Positions 1 through 9,555 of a DNA stretch of 64,000 nt are shown in pieces; the stretch's first letter is position 1; the number at the start of each line of letters is the position of its first letter. The position numbers were made by a program, and so were the translations under genes. Source of the stretch: Bacteroidaceae bacterium (GTDB lineage Bacteria; Bacteroidota; Bacteroidia; Bacteroidales; Bacteroidaceae). The notes under the pieces were generated by a model. That model saw nothing but the letters and a program-made list of their open reading frames with translations. It ran no database searches and was not told the origin of the DNA. The stretch spans positions 1-64,000 of the forward strand of contig JAFUWG010000010.1 of the NCBI GenBank assembly GCA_017483605.1, written 5' to 3'.

Positions 1-69
1 TAAGCGGAAAGCGGAGTGCACAAAAATGCTGCCGGAGACATCACCCCGGTTGCTTCCCGAAAGCGAGTG

Positions 70-77
70 CAAAGGTA
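70..77 (-). promoter_or_regulatory. -7 promoter element facing left
   Basis: On the minus strand this reads TACCTTTG followed by C, a perfect match to the Bacteroidetes TAnnTTTG element. It points out of the window and implies a divergently transcribed gene starting to the left of, or within, the first 60 bases. Confidence 0.45.
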
Positions 78-203
78 CGACCTTTTCACGAAACGGCAAA
101 ATCTTTCACGAGGTTTTTTCAACTTTTCAGCAAAAAAGTTGCATTTTTACAGATTTTAAGAATAATAAACACTGAAAATCGCCTCTTTTTGAAAGAAATG
201 GTC

Positions 204-211
204 TATATTTG
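204..211 (+). promoter_or_regulatory. -7 element of the peptidase operon
   Basis: TATATTTG followed by C matches TAnnTTTG. Initiation would be near 216, giving a leader of about 60 nt before the ATG at 275. No clear -33 TTG lies 20 bp upstream. Confidence 0.5.
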
Positions 212-274
212 CAACAGATTTACGAAGCACTCACTTTCAAGTGCTTCTACCAATATCACTAACAAGAGAAACAA

Positions 275-2533
275 ATGAAAAACTTATCAAAATCACTCCT
301 TATATATATATTAATAATGTGTAATGGAGTGGCTTTCGCTCAGAAGAAGACTGACACAGCGAAAATTTTACAGTTGAGAGCCTACGGTTCCATCGTTTAC
401 CCTTCATACGCAAGACACATTGAGTGGATGCCTGACGGCGAACACTACCTGCAGGTAAACTTGAATGATGAAACGGGCAAACCTGAAGTTGCAGCCTACT
501 CTGCTAAAGATGAAAGCAAGACGGTGTTGATTCCATCAGAACAACTTGTGGTGAACAAGGAGAACGGAGAGTATTTCTTTGACCAAAAACCAGTCATGGA
601 TATCATTTTCAGCAATGATCAAGAGAAGGTCATGTTCTTCACAAACACAAAAAAGGTGTGGCGATATCACACTCGTGGTGATTATTGGGTGCTCGACCGC
701 AAGAGCGGGGAACTGTATCAGTTGGGCAAAGGGCTGCCAGAAAGTAGCCTGTTGTTTGCCAAGTTCTCACCCGATGCCAGCAAGGTGGCGTATGTGAGCA
801 AGAACAACATTTACGTGGAAGATTTAGCGACCAAGACGTATAAGGCCATCACGACAGATGGCAATGACACCATCGTGAACGGCACCTTCGATTGGGTGTA
901 TGAAGAAGAGTTCGATTGCCGCGACGGTTTCCGTTGGAGCGGTGACGGACAGTATATCGCTTATTGGCAGAGCAATACGAGCGGAACAGGATGGTTTGAC
1001 ATCATCAACAACGTGGATAGCATCTACCCTACCATCCAACACTTCCCCTACCCCAAGGCAGGTACAACCAATAGTGCCGTGAAGATTGGCTATGTCCGTG
1101 CCGATGGAGGCACAACGACATGGCTGCCCATTCCTGGTGATGAGCGGAACAACTATTTGCCACGCATGGAGTTTATTCCAGGCACCAACAAGTTGTTCAT
1201 TCAGCAGATGGACCGCCCACAGCACACCAACAAAGTATGGACAGCCACGATTGGACAGCAGGATTTGAAGACCATCTTCGAGGATAGCGACAGTGCTTGG
1301 GTCGAGACAAACGACAACGTGACATGGCTGAAAGGCAACAAATTCTTCACCTGGATGAGCGAGCGAGACGGGTGGAGACACCTCTACAGAGTGAGTGCCG
1401 ACGGCAAGCAGATGAGTTGCATCACGAAAGGAGACTTCGACGTCATCGGGCTGGTCGGCATGAACGAGAAGAGTGGCGATGTCTATTTCATCGCATCCCC
1501 CGACAATGCCACACAACGATACCTGTACAGAGCCAAACTGTTCGGCAATGGCAAGTGTGAGTTGGTGAGCGATGCCAACCAGAAGGGGCAGCACAGTTAC
1601 AACATGTCGCCCACCTGCACATGGGCGGTGCACACCTTCAGCAATGCCCACACCGTGCCACAGATAGACATGCAGTCTTTCCCCTCGGGCAAGTCGGTGA
1701 GGACTTTGGTGGATAACAGCAAGGCACAGAAAGAATATGAAGAAATAGGCGTGAACGCCAAAGAGTTTGTGAAGGTGAAATCGGGCGATTTGATGCTGGA
1801 CGCATGGATGATTAAGCCGTTCAACTTCGATGCCAGCAAGAAATACCCTGTGATTATCGACGTGTATGGAGAGCCCGCCAATTCGACCGTACAGGACGTC
1901 TGGTCAGGCAGCACATGGCACCAATATTTGGCAAGCCTCGGCTACATCGTCGTGAGCATCGACAACCGTGGTGCGGCAGCCCCTCGAGGCAGAGAGTGGC
2001 GGAAGTGCATCTACGGCGAGGTGGGCACCTTCGCCAGCGAAGACCAAGCCAACGGCATCCTCGATTTAGCCAAGCAATACCCTTTCATCGACACGGAGCG
2101 TATCGGCATCACCGGTTGGAGCGGTGGCGGCAGCCAGACACTCAACTGCATGTTCCGCTATCCCAAAGTGTTCAAGACGGGCATTGCCGTGGCATTCGTG
2201 GCTGACCAGCGACTCTACGACACCATCTATCAGGAGCGTTACATGAACACGCCACAGAACAACCCCGAAGGTTACGAAAACGGCTCTCCTATTAGTTATG
2301 TCGATGGTTTGGAAGGCAACCTGCTTCTGATTCATGGCACAGGCGACGACAACGTACACTATCAGAACTGCGAAATGCTGGTCAACAAACTCATCGAAGA
2401 GGGAAAGATGTTCTACCAGGTGTCCTACCCCATGCGTTCCCACAGCATCAGCGAGGGAGAAGGTACCACTCGACACTTGCGGAAGACGATGGAGAATTTC
2501 TGGCTGAAGTTCTTGCCGGCAGGAGGACGATAA
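275..2533 (+). CDS. Dipeptidyl peptidase IV (S9 family)
   Basis: Exported serine peptidase that removes X-Pro or X-Ala dipeptides from peptide N-termini, probably in the periplasm. Residues 1-22 form a signal peptide ending in AFAQ. A beta-propeller domain follows, with the substrate-anchoring pair in DWVYEEEF (Glu210-Glu211). The C-terminal alpha/beta-hydrolase carries Ser616 in GWSGGG, Asp691 in HGTGDDNVH and His723 in RSHSI. The usual family motif is GWSYGG, so the Tyr after the nucleophile is Gly here, but the triad is intact. The length of 752 aa is normal. The gene is followed 46 nt later by a TlpA-like lipoprotein gene, probably in the same transcript. Family assignment is secure; the exact specificity is inferred. 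Confidence 0.93.
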   Translation: MKNLSKSLLIYILIMCNGVAFAQKKTDTAKILQLRAYGSIVYPSYARHIEWMPDGEHYLQVNLNDETGKPEVAAYSAKDESKTVLIPSEQLVVNKENGEYFFDQKPVMDIIFSNDQEKVMFFTNTKKVWRYHTRGDYWVLDRKSGELYQLGKGLPESSLLFAKFSPDASKVAYVSKNNIYVEDLATKTYKAITTDGNDTIVNGTFDWVYEEEFDCRDGFRWSGDGQYIAYWQSNTSGTGWFDIINNVDSIYPTIQHFPYPKAGTTNSAVKIGYVRADGGTTTWLPIPGDERNNYLPRMEFIPGTNKLFIQQMDRPQHTNKVWTATIGQQDLKTIFEDSDSAWVETNDNVTWLKGNKFFTWMSERDGWRHLYRVSADGKQMSCITKGDFDVIGLVGMNEKSGDVYFIASPDNATQRYLYRAKLFGNGKCELVSDANQKGQHSYNMSPTCTWAVHTFSNAHTVPQIDMQSFPSGKSVRTLVDNSKAQKEYEEIGVNAKEFVKVKSGDLMLDAWMIKPFNFDASKKYPVIIDVYGEPANSTVQDVWSGSTWHQYLASLGYIVVSIDNRGAAAPRGREWRKCIYGEVGTFASEDQANGILDLAKQYPFIDTERIGITGWSGGGSQTLNCMFRYPKVFKTGIAVAFVADQRLYDTIYQERYMNTPQNNPEGYENGSPISYVDGLEGNLLLIHGTGDDNVHYQNCEMLVNKLIEEGKMFYQVSYPMRSHSISEGEGTTRHLRKTMENFWLKFLPAGGR

Positions 2534-2579
2534 ACTCTATCAAACAACCATATTATTAACCCCGAAACAAGAAAAAGCA

Positions 2580-3356
2580 ATGAAAAAGATTTTTGCATTG
2601 GTAGCCGTATTGGCCATGCTGACCACCATCAGTTGCAATCAAGCGGCCACAAAGCCCGAGCACGTGGCTTTGAGCGATTCAGCCATTGAAGCCAAACTCC
2701 AGCCTCTCTACGAGAAGATTCAAAACCTTCCCGAAGACGGCAACGAGGACAAAGCCATCAAGCAGTTGGCTCTCGACTTCATCAAAGACAACGAAAACGA
2801 AGCCGGCGTGTACGTCATCCAGAGTCTTTTGGCGTTCACCATGCCTGTAGAAGAACTCATCGAGTTTGTCGATGGCAACGAGTATTTCAAGAACGACTCT
2901 ACCATCATCGAGGCAAAAAAGACTTGGAACGTTCAGTTGGAAACTGGCGAAGGCAAGATGTTCAAGGACTTCGAAACCGAGTATGAAGGCAAAGTGACCA
3001 AACTGTCTGACTATGTCGGCAAGGGCAAGTATGTGCTTGTTGACTTCTGGGCAAGTTGGTGCGGTCCCTGCCGAATGGAAATTCCCAACTTGATTGCCGT
3101 TTACAACAAGTACAAGGGCGAGAAGTTCGAGGTGCTGGGTGTTGCCACATGGGACGAGCCGGATGCCACCAAGCAAGCCATCGAAGAGTTGGGCATTCCA
3201 TATCCTCAGATGCTGAATGCACAGAAGGCTGGTAGCGACGCATACGGCATCAGCGGCATCCCACAGATTATCCTTTTTGCCCCTGACGGCAAAATCGTGA
3301 AGAGAGACCTTCGCGGCGAGGAAATCGAGAAGGCTGTGGCAGACGTGCTGAAATAA
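2580..3356 (+). CDS. TlpA/ResA-like thioredoxin lipoprotein
   Basis: Predicted periplasmic disulfide reductase anchored as a lipoprotein. The N-terminus has a lipobox ending ISC (Cys19). Residues 20-120 form a helical, poorly conserved linker region. The thioredoxin fold occupies about 125-258 with active site WASWCGPC (Cys161 and Cys164) and a cis-proline loop SGIPQI. It lies 46 nt after the peptidase gene and is probably cotranscribed. In Bacteroidales such proteins are usually general periplasmic thiol reductases; the substrate is unknown. Confidence 0.88.
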   Translation: MKKIFALVAVLAMLTTISCNQAATKPEHVALSDSAIEAKLQPLYEKIQNLPEDGNEDKAIKQLALDFIKDNENEAGVYVIQSLLAFTMPVEELIEFVDGNEYFKNDSTIIEAKKTWNVQLETGEGKMFKDFETEYEGKVTKLSDYVGKGKYVLVDFWASWCGPCRMEIPNLIAVYNKYKGEKFEVLGVATWDEPDATKQAIEELGIPYPQMLNAQKAGSDAYGISGIPQIILFAPDGKIVKRDLRGEEIEKAVADVLK

Positions 3357-3367
3357 TCACACGACGC

Positions 3368-3455
3368 ATCAAAAGTGGTCTGAGTCAGACCGCCTCGGCG
3401 GTGTGACTCAGACCACCGAAGCGGTGTGAGTCACACCACTTTTGAGGTATCGAGC
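3368..3455. repeat. 23-bp-phased palindromic repeat, family A, copy 1
   Basis: Three 15-bp near-palindromes of the form GGTSTGASTCASACC are centred at 3384, 3407 and 3430, exactly 23 bp apart. Outer AAAGTGG and CCACTTT arms enclose them. The element lies between the convergent genes ending at 3356 and 3481, where it could act as a bidirectional terminator. Other copies are at 22101 and 32719. Confidence 0.9.
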
Positions 3456-3480
3456 AGAGGTTTTTCCTCTTATCGGAAAT

Positions 3481-5517
3481 CTACTTGTACATGATGCAGG
3501 CACTTTGGGCAGGAACGGTAACGGTCTTGCCCTTTATTGTGCCCAGGCCTGTCGGAGAGATGCGTCCGCCCTGAGCGATGAGCGTGTATGAACCTTGAGG
3601 GATGGCGACACGGGCAGGCTTGGTGCGGCTGTTCAGCACGACGATGACAGACGACCATTCATCGCCCACGGCGGCACCATCCAACTGATAGGCAATCACG
3701 TTCGTGCCTTTATAGGGCAGGAAATGGAGGTGTTGACGAACCGCCTCGGCACTGCCCATGTGGAAAGCAGGATGAGCCTTGCGGATGGCAACGAGCGTGC
3801 TGACATAGTCGAACAAATCCTTATATTCGGTCTTGTTCGCCCACGGAATCGTGTTGATGGAATCGGGAGAATTATAGGAGTTATGAACCCCTTTCTTGTC
3901 ACGCAAGATTTCATCGCCACACCAGATGAAAGGTACACCCTGAGAGGTGAGGACTGCCGTCTCCGCCAGTTTCTGCAGACGAAGGACTTCCTCGGTCGAA
4001 GGAACAACAGGAGCCTTCTTCTCAGCCAAGGTCAACTTGAGTCGGTCGGCAAGACAAAGGTCGTCGTGACACGAAACATAACTAATCATCTGTGTGGGTT
4101 CTCCCGCCCATGCCTTCTGGCTGTAATTCACCTGTCCATACGCTACTTGCGGATGGTCAATGCCTCCTACGATGCCAAACTTGACACTCTCCTCGTGCCC
4201 AGGGTTTCCAATCAGGAACGCCCCCTTCTTGTCGTCATCCCAACCGCCACGAAGACCGTCACGCATCTCGTCGCCAAAAGCAGCAATGCCGGGCATCTGA
4301 GCCGTGTTCGCCTTCATCGCCAACTGCGTCTCGGGCAGGGCAGGAGCCGACGCCGCCCATCCTTCGCCATAGATGAAGATGGTCGGGTCGATGGTGTTGA
4401 CCGCCTGCCGAATGGCATTCATCGTTTCGATGTCGTGAACCCCCATGAGGTCGAAACGAAGGCCGTCAATGTGGAACTCCCGAATCCAGTACAACACACT
4501 CTCCACCATGTACTTACGCATCATCGGCATCTCACTGGCCGTTTCGTTTCCGCATCCCGACCCGTCCGACAGAGTACCATCTGCCTTGTGGCGGAAGAAG
4601 TATTCAGGACAAATCTTGTTGAATTGTGACGAGGCAGCATCAAACACGTGGTTATACACCACATCGAGCACCACACGGATGCCCGCCTTATGCAGCGACT
4701 GCACCATCTGCTTAAACTCACGAATACGCACCGACGGCTCGTAAGGATTGGTGCTGTAACTTCCTTCCGGCACGTTGTAATTCACAGGGTCGTAGCCCCA
4801 GTTATACTGCTGCGGGATACGCCCATCCGTCTGTGCCAGCACGTTTTGAGCCTCATTCACCGAGCCGTAGTCATACGAAGGGAGGATATGCACATGATTG
4901 ATTCCCAACTGCTTCAAGTGGTCAAGCCCCGTGGGAAGCCCCTGACGGTTCTTCGTGCCCGTCTCCGTCAGAGCCAAGAACTGCCCCTTGTGCTGAATGC
5001 CCGACTCCCCGTCCATCGAGAAGTCGCGGTGGTGCATCTCATAGATGATGACCTCCGAAAAATCCTTGATGACAGGTCGCTGGTCATGCTCCCACCCCTC
5101 GGGATTGGTTGCCGCCATATCGATCACCTGGGCACGGCTGCCGTTCACGCCCACCGCCTTGGCAAACATGCCCGGTGTTTCGCCATACGAACGTGAAGCA
5201 TCCTCGCCAAAAACCTCGAACGTGAAGAACTTGCCAATCAGGTTTCCCTTCACGCTGAGCGACCACGTGCCGTCGCCATTCTTGTGCAGATGATGGCGAG
5301 CCTCCACGGCTCCTCCATCGCCCTGCGGATAGATGTTGACCACCACGTCGCTTGCCAATGGCGACCACAGCGAGAAGTGGGTGGCAGAAGGGGAATACGT
5401 CATTTCGGAGATAGGACCCACGGGAACAGGCAAAGACTTCAAATCCTGTGCCTTCGCCGTCCAAAGTGATGTGCTGAGCAGAGCACCCATAAGCATTTGT
5501 TTTAAGATTCTTTTCAT
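3481..5517 (-). CDS. pulA: Type I pullulanase, exported (GH13)
   Basis: Debranching enzyme hydrolysing alpha-1,6 links in pullulan, starch or glycogen fragments. The start at 5517 gives MKRILK and a signal peptide ending TAKAQ; a longer reading frame to 5538 has no such signal. An N-terminal CBM48/E-set domain (about 30-150) precedes the barrel, with the type I signature YNWGYDP, region I DVVYNHVFD, nucleophile Asp356 in RFDLMG, acid Glu385 in GEGW and Asp485 in SCHDD. The full 678 aa are present. It is monocistronic, with TAACTTTG about 60 nt upstream of the start. There is no SusC/SusD pair nearby, so it is not part of a visible starch-utilisation locus. Confidence 0.92.
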   Translation of the reverse strand: MKRILKQMLMGALLSTSLWTAKAQDLKSLPVPVGPISEMTYSPSATHFSLWSPLASDVVVNIYPQGDGGAVEARHHLHKNGDGTWSLSVKGNLIGKFFTFEVFGEDASRSYGETPGMFAKAVGVNGSRAQVIDMAATNPEGWEHDQRPVIKDFSEVIIYEMHHRDFSMDGESGIQHKGQFLALTETGTKNRQGLPTGLDHLKQLGINHVHILPSYDYGSVNEAQNVLAQTDGRIPQQYNWGYDPVNYNVPEGSYSTNPYEPSVRIREFKQMVQSLHKAGIRVVLDVVYNHVFDAASSQFNKICPEYFFRHKADGTLSDGSGCGNETASEMPMMRKYMVESVLYWIREFHIDGLRFDLMGVHDIETMNAIRQAVNTIDPTIFIYGEGWAASAPALPETQLAMKANTAQMPGIAAFGDEMRDGLRGGWDDDKKGAFLIGNPGHEESVKFGIVGGIDHPQVAYGQVNYSQKAWAGEPTQMISYVSCHDDLCLADRLKLTLAEKKAPVVPSTEEVLRLQKLAETAVLTSQGVPFIWCGDEILRDKKGVHNSYNSPDSINTIPWANKTEYKDLFDYVSTLVAIRKAHPAFHMGSAEAVRQHLHFLPYKGTNVIAYQLDGAAVGDEWSSVIVVLNSRTKPARVAIPQGSYTLIAQGGRISPTGLGTIKGKTVTVPAQSACIMYK

Positions 5518-5576
5518 TGGTGATAAAACATGACACAACCCTGTCGCTTTCGGTTGTCAGGTTAGTAACTATGTCG

Positions 5577-5584
5577 CAAAGTTA
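5577..5584 (-). promoter_or_regulatory. -7 element of the pullulanase gene
   Basis: The minus strand reads TAACTTTG followed by C, a perfect TAnnTTTG match, giving a leader of about 55 nt to the start at 5517. Confidence 0.5.
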
Positions 5585-5669
5585 ATAAAAAATTCAGTTT
5601 CTCATGCCTTTATTTCCGAATCTTCCACTCTGTACCAGAAAAAATGCCTTTTATTTGAAGAAAAATTAG

Positions 5670-5677
5670 TAACTTTG
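5670..5677 (+). promoter_or_regulatory. -7 element of the MATE gene
   Basis: TAACTTTG, a perfect match, lies about 30 nt upstream of the ATG at 5713 after the likely initiation site. Confidence 0.55.
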
Positions 5678-5712
5678 TACTCTCTAAACATAAAAGAGCA
5701 CACTACAAACCG

Positions 5713-7179
5713 ATGAGTTTATCCAAAGATGAATTGTTGGCACTTGTCAGAAAAGGTGCCAGAACGATGTCGTGGCAAGAAAAGTTGCGACTCACTGTGC
5801 TGTTGAGCCTACCCGCCATGGTGGCACAAATCTCGTCGGTTGCCATGCAGATTATCGATGCCTCCATGCTGGGGCACCTCGGCACCAAAGAGTCTGCCAC
5901 CGTAGGACTGGTTTCCACCACCATCTGGCTCTTTGGCGGACTCTGTTCTGCGTTTGCGGCAGGCTTCTCCGTGCAAGTGGCTCATTATGTCGGGGCTGAC
6001 GACCTGAAAGGAGCGAGAAACATCATTCGTCAGGGCATTGCGGCAGGATTGGCATTCAGCGTTTTCATGATGCTGCTCGGCCTTGCCATCGCACCGATGC
6101 TGCCCCACTGGTTAGGTGCCGACGAAAGCATCTGTGCCGGAGCCTCCGAATACTTCTCCATCGTTGCCGTCGCCCTCCCCATTCTGGAGATTAACATGCT
6201 GGCAGCAGGAAGTCTGCGATGCAGCGGCAACATCAAGGTGCCCAGTTTTCTCAACGCCCTCATGTGTGGCTTAGACGTAGCGTTCAACTACCTCTTCATC
6301 TTCGTCTTCAACATGGGCACGGCAGGTGCTGCCTACGGCACGCTGGTGGCATACGCCATCACCATGGCCCTGATGATGTACTTCCTTGCCGTCAGAGACC
6401 AACGCCTGCGATTCTCCCTCGACACAGAACTCCTTGACAAGTGGGACCTTGCCAGATATGTGCCCCATCGGGACACCCTCCTCAAAGCCCTCAAAATCGG
6501 CTCGCCCATCAGTTTGGAGCGAGGCGTGATGTGCGGGGCACAAATCGCCATCACGGGCATCATCGCGCCCCTTGGTTCCGTCGCCATCGCCGCCAACACC
6601 TTCGGCATCAACATCGAAAGCGTCTGCTACATGCCTGGTTACGGCATTTCCGAAGCCGCCACCACACTGGTCGGTCAGAGCCTCGGAGCCCGTCGGAAAG
6701 ACCTCATGCGTAGTTTTGCGTGGATATCAATGGGGTTAGGCATGACCATCATGGCAATCATGGGCGTGTTCATGTGGGTGTTCGCCTCCGAGATGATGTC
6801 GATTGTCACCACCGATGCCGCCGTCGTGCAACTGGGCACCGAAGTGCTTCGCATTGAGGCATGGGCAGAACCCATGTTCGCCGCCAGCATCGTTGCCTAC
6901 GGAGCCTTCGTTGGTTCGGGCAAGACCCTCGTGCCGAGCATCATGAACCTTGCCAGCATCTGGGTGGTGCGACTCACGTTAGCCATCCTTCTGGCACCCA
7001 CCATGGGGCTGCACGGCGTGTGGATCGCCATGTGCGTAGAACTCTGCTGGCGAGGTGCCGCCTTCATCTTCCGTCTCAGCCGCCGCGGATGGAGCAACAT
7101 CAGCATGGCAGAGGCAAAAGATTTGCCCAGCCAAGAAGAAAACGAAGAATACATCAAAACCATATATGAAACTGATTAA
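5713..7179 (+). CDS. MATE family multidrug exporter
   Basis: Inner-membrane antiporter of the MATE/DinF type that expels drugs or metabolites using a cation gradient. The 488-aa protein has about twelve hydrophobic helices in two related halves and typical loop sequences such as ASMLGHLGTKESATVGL and ALLKIG-like KALKIGSPISLERG. The last residues after helix 12 form a short charged tail. The next gene starts 14 nt before this one ends, so the two are translationally coupled. The substrate cannot be read from the sequence. Confidence 0.9.
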   Translation: MSLSKDELLALVRKGARTMSWQEKLRLTVLLSLPAMVAQISSVAMQIIDASMLGHLGTKESATVGLVSTTIWLFGGLCSAFAAGFSVQVAHYVGADDLKGARNIIRQGIAAGLAFSVFMMLLGLAIAPMLPHWLGADESICAGASEYFSIVAVALPILEINMLAAGSLRCSGNIKVPSFLNALMCGLDVAFNYLFIFVFNMGTAGAAYGTLVAYAITMALMMYFLAVRDQRLRFSLDTELLDKWDLARYVPHRDTLLKALKIGSPISLERGVMCGAQIAITGIIAPLGSVAIAANTFGINIESVCYMPGYGISEAATTLVGQSLGARRKDLMRSFAWISMGLGMTIMAIMGVFMWVFASEMMSIVTTDAAVVQLGTEVLRIEAWAEPMFAASIVAYGAFVGSGKTLVPSIMNLASIWVVRLTLAILLAPTMGLHGVWIAMCVELCWRGAAFIFRLSRRGWSNISMAEAKDLPSQEENEEYIKTIYETD

Positions 7180-8020
7180 AGACCAAGAATTTGGAGGTGA
7201 GCGTCCGCTCTATGCCTCCCACGACCTCCGACTGGAAGGTGTCACCATCCATCTCGGCGAATCGTCCATCAAGGAAAGCAGCAACATCGAAGCCGAGAAC
7301 TGCCGCTTCGAGGGCAAGTACGTCTTCTGGGAGAACGACGGCTTCCGCATCAACAACTGCTACTTTGCCGAGAGTGCCCGAAGCAGCCTGTGGTACTCAC
7401 GCCATTGCCGCATGACCAACTGCAAGGTCGATGCCCCCAAACTGTTCCGCCGCATGGACGACATCTATGTGGAGAACACCGATTTCCCCAATGGCGAGCA
7501 ATACCTGTGGGACTGCAAAAACATCGAACTGAAAAATGTCAAGATAGAGAACTGCGACTACGCATTCATGCACTCCGAAAACATCAAGATTGAGAACTAT
7601 CGCCAAGAGGGCAACTACGCTTTCCAGTATGCCAAGAACGTGGAGATTCGCAATGCGGTCATCAACTCGAAGGACTCCTTCTGGGAATCAGAGAACGTGA
7701 CCATCTACGACTCTGAAGTGAACGGCGAATACCTTGCCTGGTACGGCAAGAACATCCGCCTCGTCCGCTGTCACCTCACAGGCGAGCAACTCCTTTGCTA
7801 CGTCGATGGCCTCACGCTTGAAGACTGCACCTTTGGCCCCGACGCCAACCTCATCCTCGAATACTCCACGGTGAACGGCAACATCAAGGGCGATGTCCAC
7901 AGCATCAAGAACCCCACCAGCGGAACGGTCACCGTGGAAGGCAAAGTAGGCGAAATCATCTGGGACGAAAACCAGAAAGCACCCGCCGACGCAAAAATCA
8001 TTGTAAAAGAAAATCAGTAA
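7166..8020 (+). CDS. DUF3737 family right-handed beta-helix protein
   Basis: Predicted cytoplasmic protein (no signal peptide) made almost entirely of repeated strands of about 20 residues, such as NIEAENCRFEGKYVFWEN and NVEIRNAVINSKDSFWES, the pattern of a right-handed beta-helix. It matches the DUF3737 family as I remember it. The start MKLIKDQEFGG at 7166 overlaps the MATE gene by 14 nt; a longer frame upstream lies inside the MATE gene and is rejected. The coupling suggests a function shared with the exporter, but none is established. Confidence 0.8.
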   Translation: MKLIKDQEFGGERPLYASHDLRLEGVTIHLGESSIKESSNIEAENCRFEGKYVFWENDGFRINNCYFAESARSSLWYSRHCRMTNCKVDAPKLFRRMDDIYVENTDFPNGEQYLWDCKNIELKNVKIENCDYAFMHSENIKIENYRQEGNYAFQYAKNVEIRNAVINSKDSFWESENVTIYDSEVNGEYLAWYGKNIRLVRCHLTGEQLLCYVDGLTLEDCTFGPDANLILEYSTVNGNIKGDVHSIKNPTSGTVTVEGKVGEIIWDENQKAPADAKIIVKENQ

Positions 8021-8042
8021 CTCCTTTTTCGGCATTTCTCAA

Positions 8043-8106
8043 CCGTACCCCTCGGGTACGACGTACCGTACCCGAGGGGTACGCTGCACCATAGCCGAGG
8101 GGTACG
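8043..8106. repeat. 23-bp-phased palindromic repeat, family B
   Basis: Three 15-bp units start at 8045, 8068 and 8091, exactly 23 bp apart. The first two, GTACCCCTCGGGTAC and GTACCCGAGGGGTAC, are reverse complements of each other; the third, ATAGCCGAGGGGTAC, is a decayed copy of the second. The element lies between the DUF3737 and patB genes, about 25 nt after the first gene's stop. Confidence 0.88.
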
Positions 8107-8152
8107 TTTCTCCAATCACACTGCAAGACACCTATCAAAAACATCAGCCACT

Positions 8153-9334
8153 ATGATACCCACCCATCACGATTACAATTTTGACAAAGAAGTCAACCGC
8201 CACGACACCAACTGTGTGAAATGGGACGAGTTTTCCGCCCCCGACATCATCCCCCTCTGGGTGGCAGACATGGACTTCGAGACTGCCCCCTGCATACAGC
8301 AAGCCCTCATCGAGCGGATGCAGCACGGTTGCTACGGCTACACCCATGTGCCTGAAAGTTACTACGATGCAAACATCCAGTGGTTCCAGCGTCGTCACCA
8401 TTGGACCATCGACCGCACATCGTTCATCTACACCAGCGGCGTCGTGCCCGCCATCTCCGCCATCATCAAAGCCCTGACACAGCCAGGCAACAAGGTGCTG
8501 GTGCAGACACCTGTCTATAACTGCTTCTATTCCTGCATCCGCAACAACGGGTGCATCCTTGCAGAAAACCCACTCAAGGCGGAAGAGGGAACATACCACA
8601 TCGACTGGACAGACTTCGAACAAAAATGTGCCGACCCCGCCGTGAAGGTTTTCCTCCTCTGCAATCCTCACAACCCGGCAGGCCGTGTGTGGTCAAGGGA
8701 AGAACTGCAACGCATGGGCGACATCTGCCTCCAGCACGGCGTGTTCGTCATCAGCGACGAAATCCATTGCGAGTTCGTCATGCCCACCTCTCGACCCTAC
8801 ACCCCCTTCGCCTCTCTCTCCGAAGACTTTGCCCAGCATTGTGCCGTCTGCATCTCCCCCTCCAAAGCCTTCAACATAGCAGGCTTGCAAATCGCCAACA
8901 TCATTGTCAAGGACAAAGACATTCGTGCAAAAGTGGACAAAGCCATCAACATCAACGAGGTGTGCGATGTCAACCCCTTTGGAGTCATCGCCCTGCAAGC
9001 CGCCTACACCCCCGAAGGCGAAGAATGGCTCAATCAACTCTGCCACTACATCCACGAGAACTACCTCATGACGAAGTCCATGCTGGAAACGGCACTCCCC
9101 CACTGCCCCGTCACCACCCTCGAAGGCACCTACCTCCTATGGGTGAACATCCAGGCCACCGGCAAGACCTCCCAGCAAATCACCGACCACCTGCTTCGCC
9201 ATGCCAAAGTCTTTGTCAACGCAGGCACCATGTACGGCGAAACCACCGGCGAAGGCTACATCCGCATCAACCTCGCCACCCGTCGTGCCCTTCTCCGAGA
9301 AGGCATCCAACGCATCATCGACCACATTGCCTGA
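8153..9334 (+). CDS. patB: PatB/MalY-type PLP-dependent C-S lyase
   Basis: Cytoplasmic fold-type I aminotransferase-like enzyme, expected to split cystathionine or cysteine conjugates into a thiol, pyruvate and ammonia. The PLP lysine is Lys238 in SPSKAFNIAG. Other family signatures are WVADMDFETAP near the N-terminus, the cofactor-stacking region YTSGVVPAIS, and NPHNPAGRVW. The length of 393 aa is normal. Cystathionine beta-lyase is the likeliest role; a regulatory MalY-like role is possible. Confidence 0.88.
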   Translation: MIPTHHDYNFDKEVNRHDTNCVKWDEFSAPDIIPLWVADMDFETAPCIQQALIERMQHGCYGYTHVPESYYDANIQWFQRRHHWTIDRTSFIYTSGVVPAISAIIKALTQPGNKVLVQTPVYNCFYSCIRNNGCILAENPLKAEEGTYHIDWTDFEQKCADPAVKVFLLCNPHNPAGRVWSREELQRMGDICLQHGVFVISDEIHCEFVMPTSRPYTPFASLSEDFAQHCAVCISPSKAFNIAGLQIANIIVKDKDIRAKVDKAININEVCDVNPFGVIALQAAYTPEGEEWLNQLCHYIHENYLMTKSMLETALPHCPVTTLEGTYLLWVNIQATGKTSQQITDHLLRHAKVFVNAGTMYGETTGEGYIRINLATRRALLREGIQRIIDHIA

Positions 9335-9400
9335 GTAGTGCCAAGCAGACTTTCCTTTTTTCTTGAATGAGTTGCTTTTCCGATTGAGACAAAACAAAAT

Positions 9401-9431
9401 GCAGCCAAGAGCCCGAAAGGCTCTTGGCTGC
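9401..9431. terminator. Intrinsic terminator, 13-bp perfect stem
   Basis: GCAGCCAAGAGCC pairs perfectly with GGCTCTTGGCTGC around a CGAAA loop. On the minus strand the stem is followed by ATTTTGTTTTG, so it best serves the antitoxin transcript from 9777. It also lies about 65 nt downstream of patB on the plus strand. Confidence 0.8.
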
Positions 9432-9458
9432 GGATATAATCTCGAATACGAAGTTGGG

Positions 9459-9555
9459 CTACTGTGCTACAAGCCTTGTCTGCATGAACTCATCGAGGGT
9501 GACGAGGTTCAACTTTGGAAATGGAGTATTTTGAAGCACGCCGAAATATCGCCGA
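9459..9555 (-). pseudogene. Relic of a PIN-domain toxin (3' end only)
   Basis: Directly after the antitoxin stop codon, another minus-strand frame encodes a C-terminal piece beginning YFGVLQNTPFPKLNLVTL and ending shortly after DEFM. From memory this resembles the C-terminus of PIN-domain toxins that normally follow this antitoxin family. The catalytic part, over 100 codons, is missing. I infer that the toxin was deleted and the antitoxin kept. Confidence 0.5.

Noticed and set aside
824-1651. Long minus-strand frame inside the peptidase gene, and similar antisense frames over pullulanase, pnp, rho and the efflux pump
   Set aside because: All are antisense to conserved genes, lack promoters and have no recognisable domains.
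3368-3455. Family A repeat as a transcription-factor operator of neighbouring genes
   Set aside because: Copy 1 lies between two gene ends rather than at a promoter, so a local operator role cannot be general.
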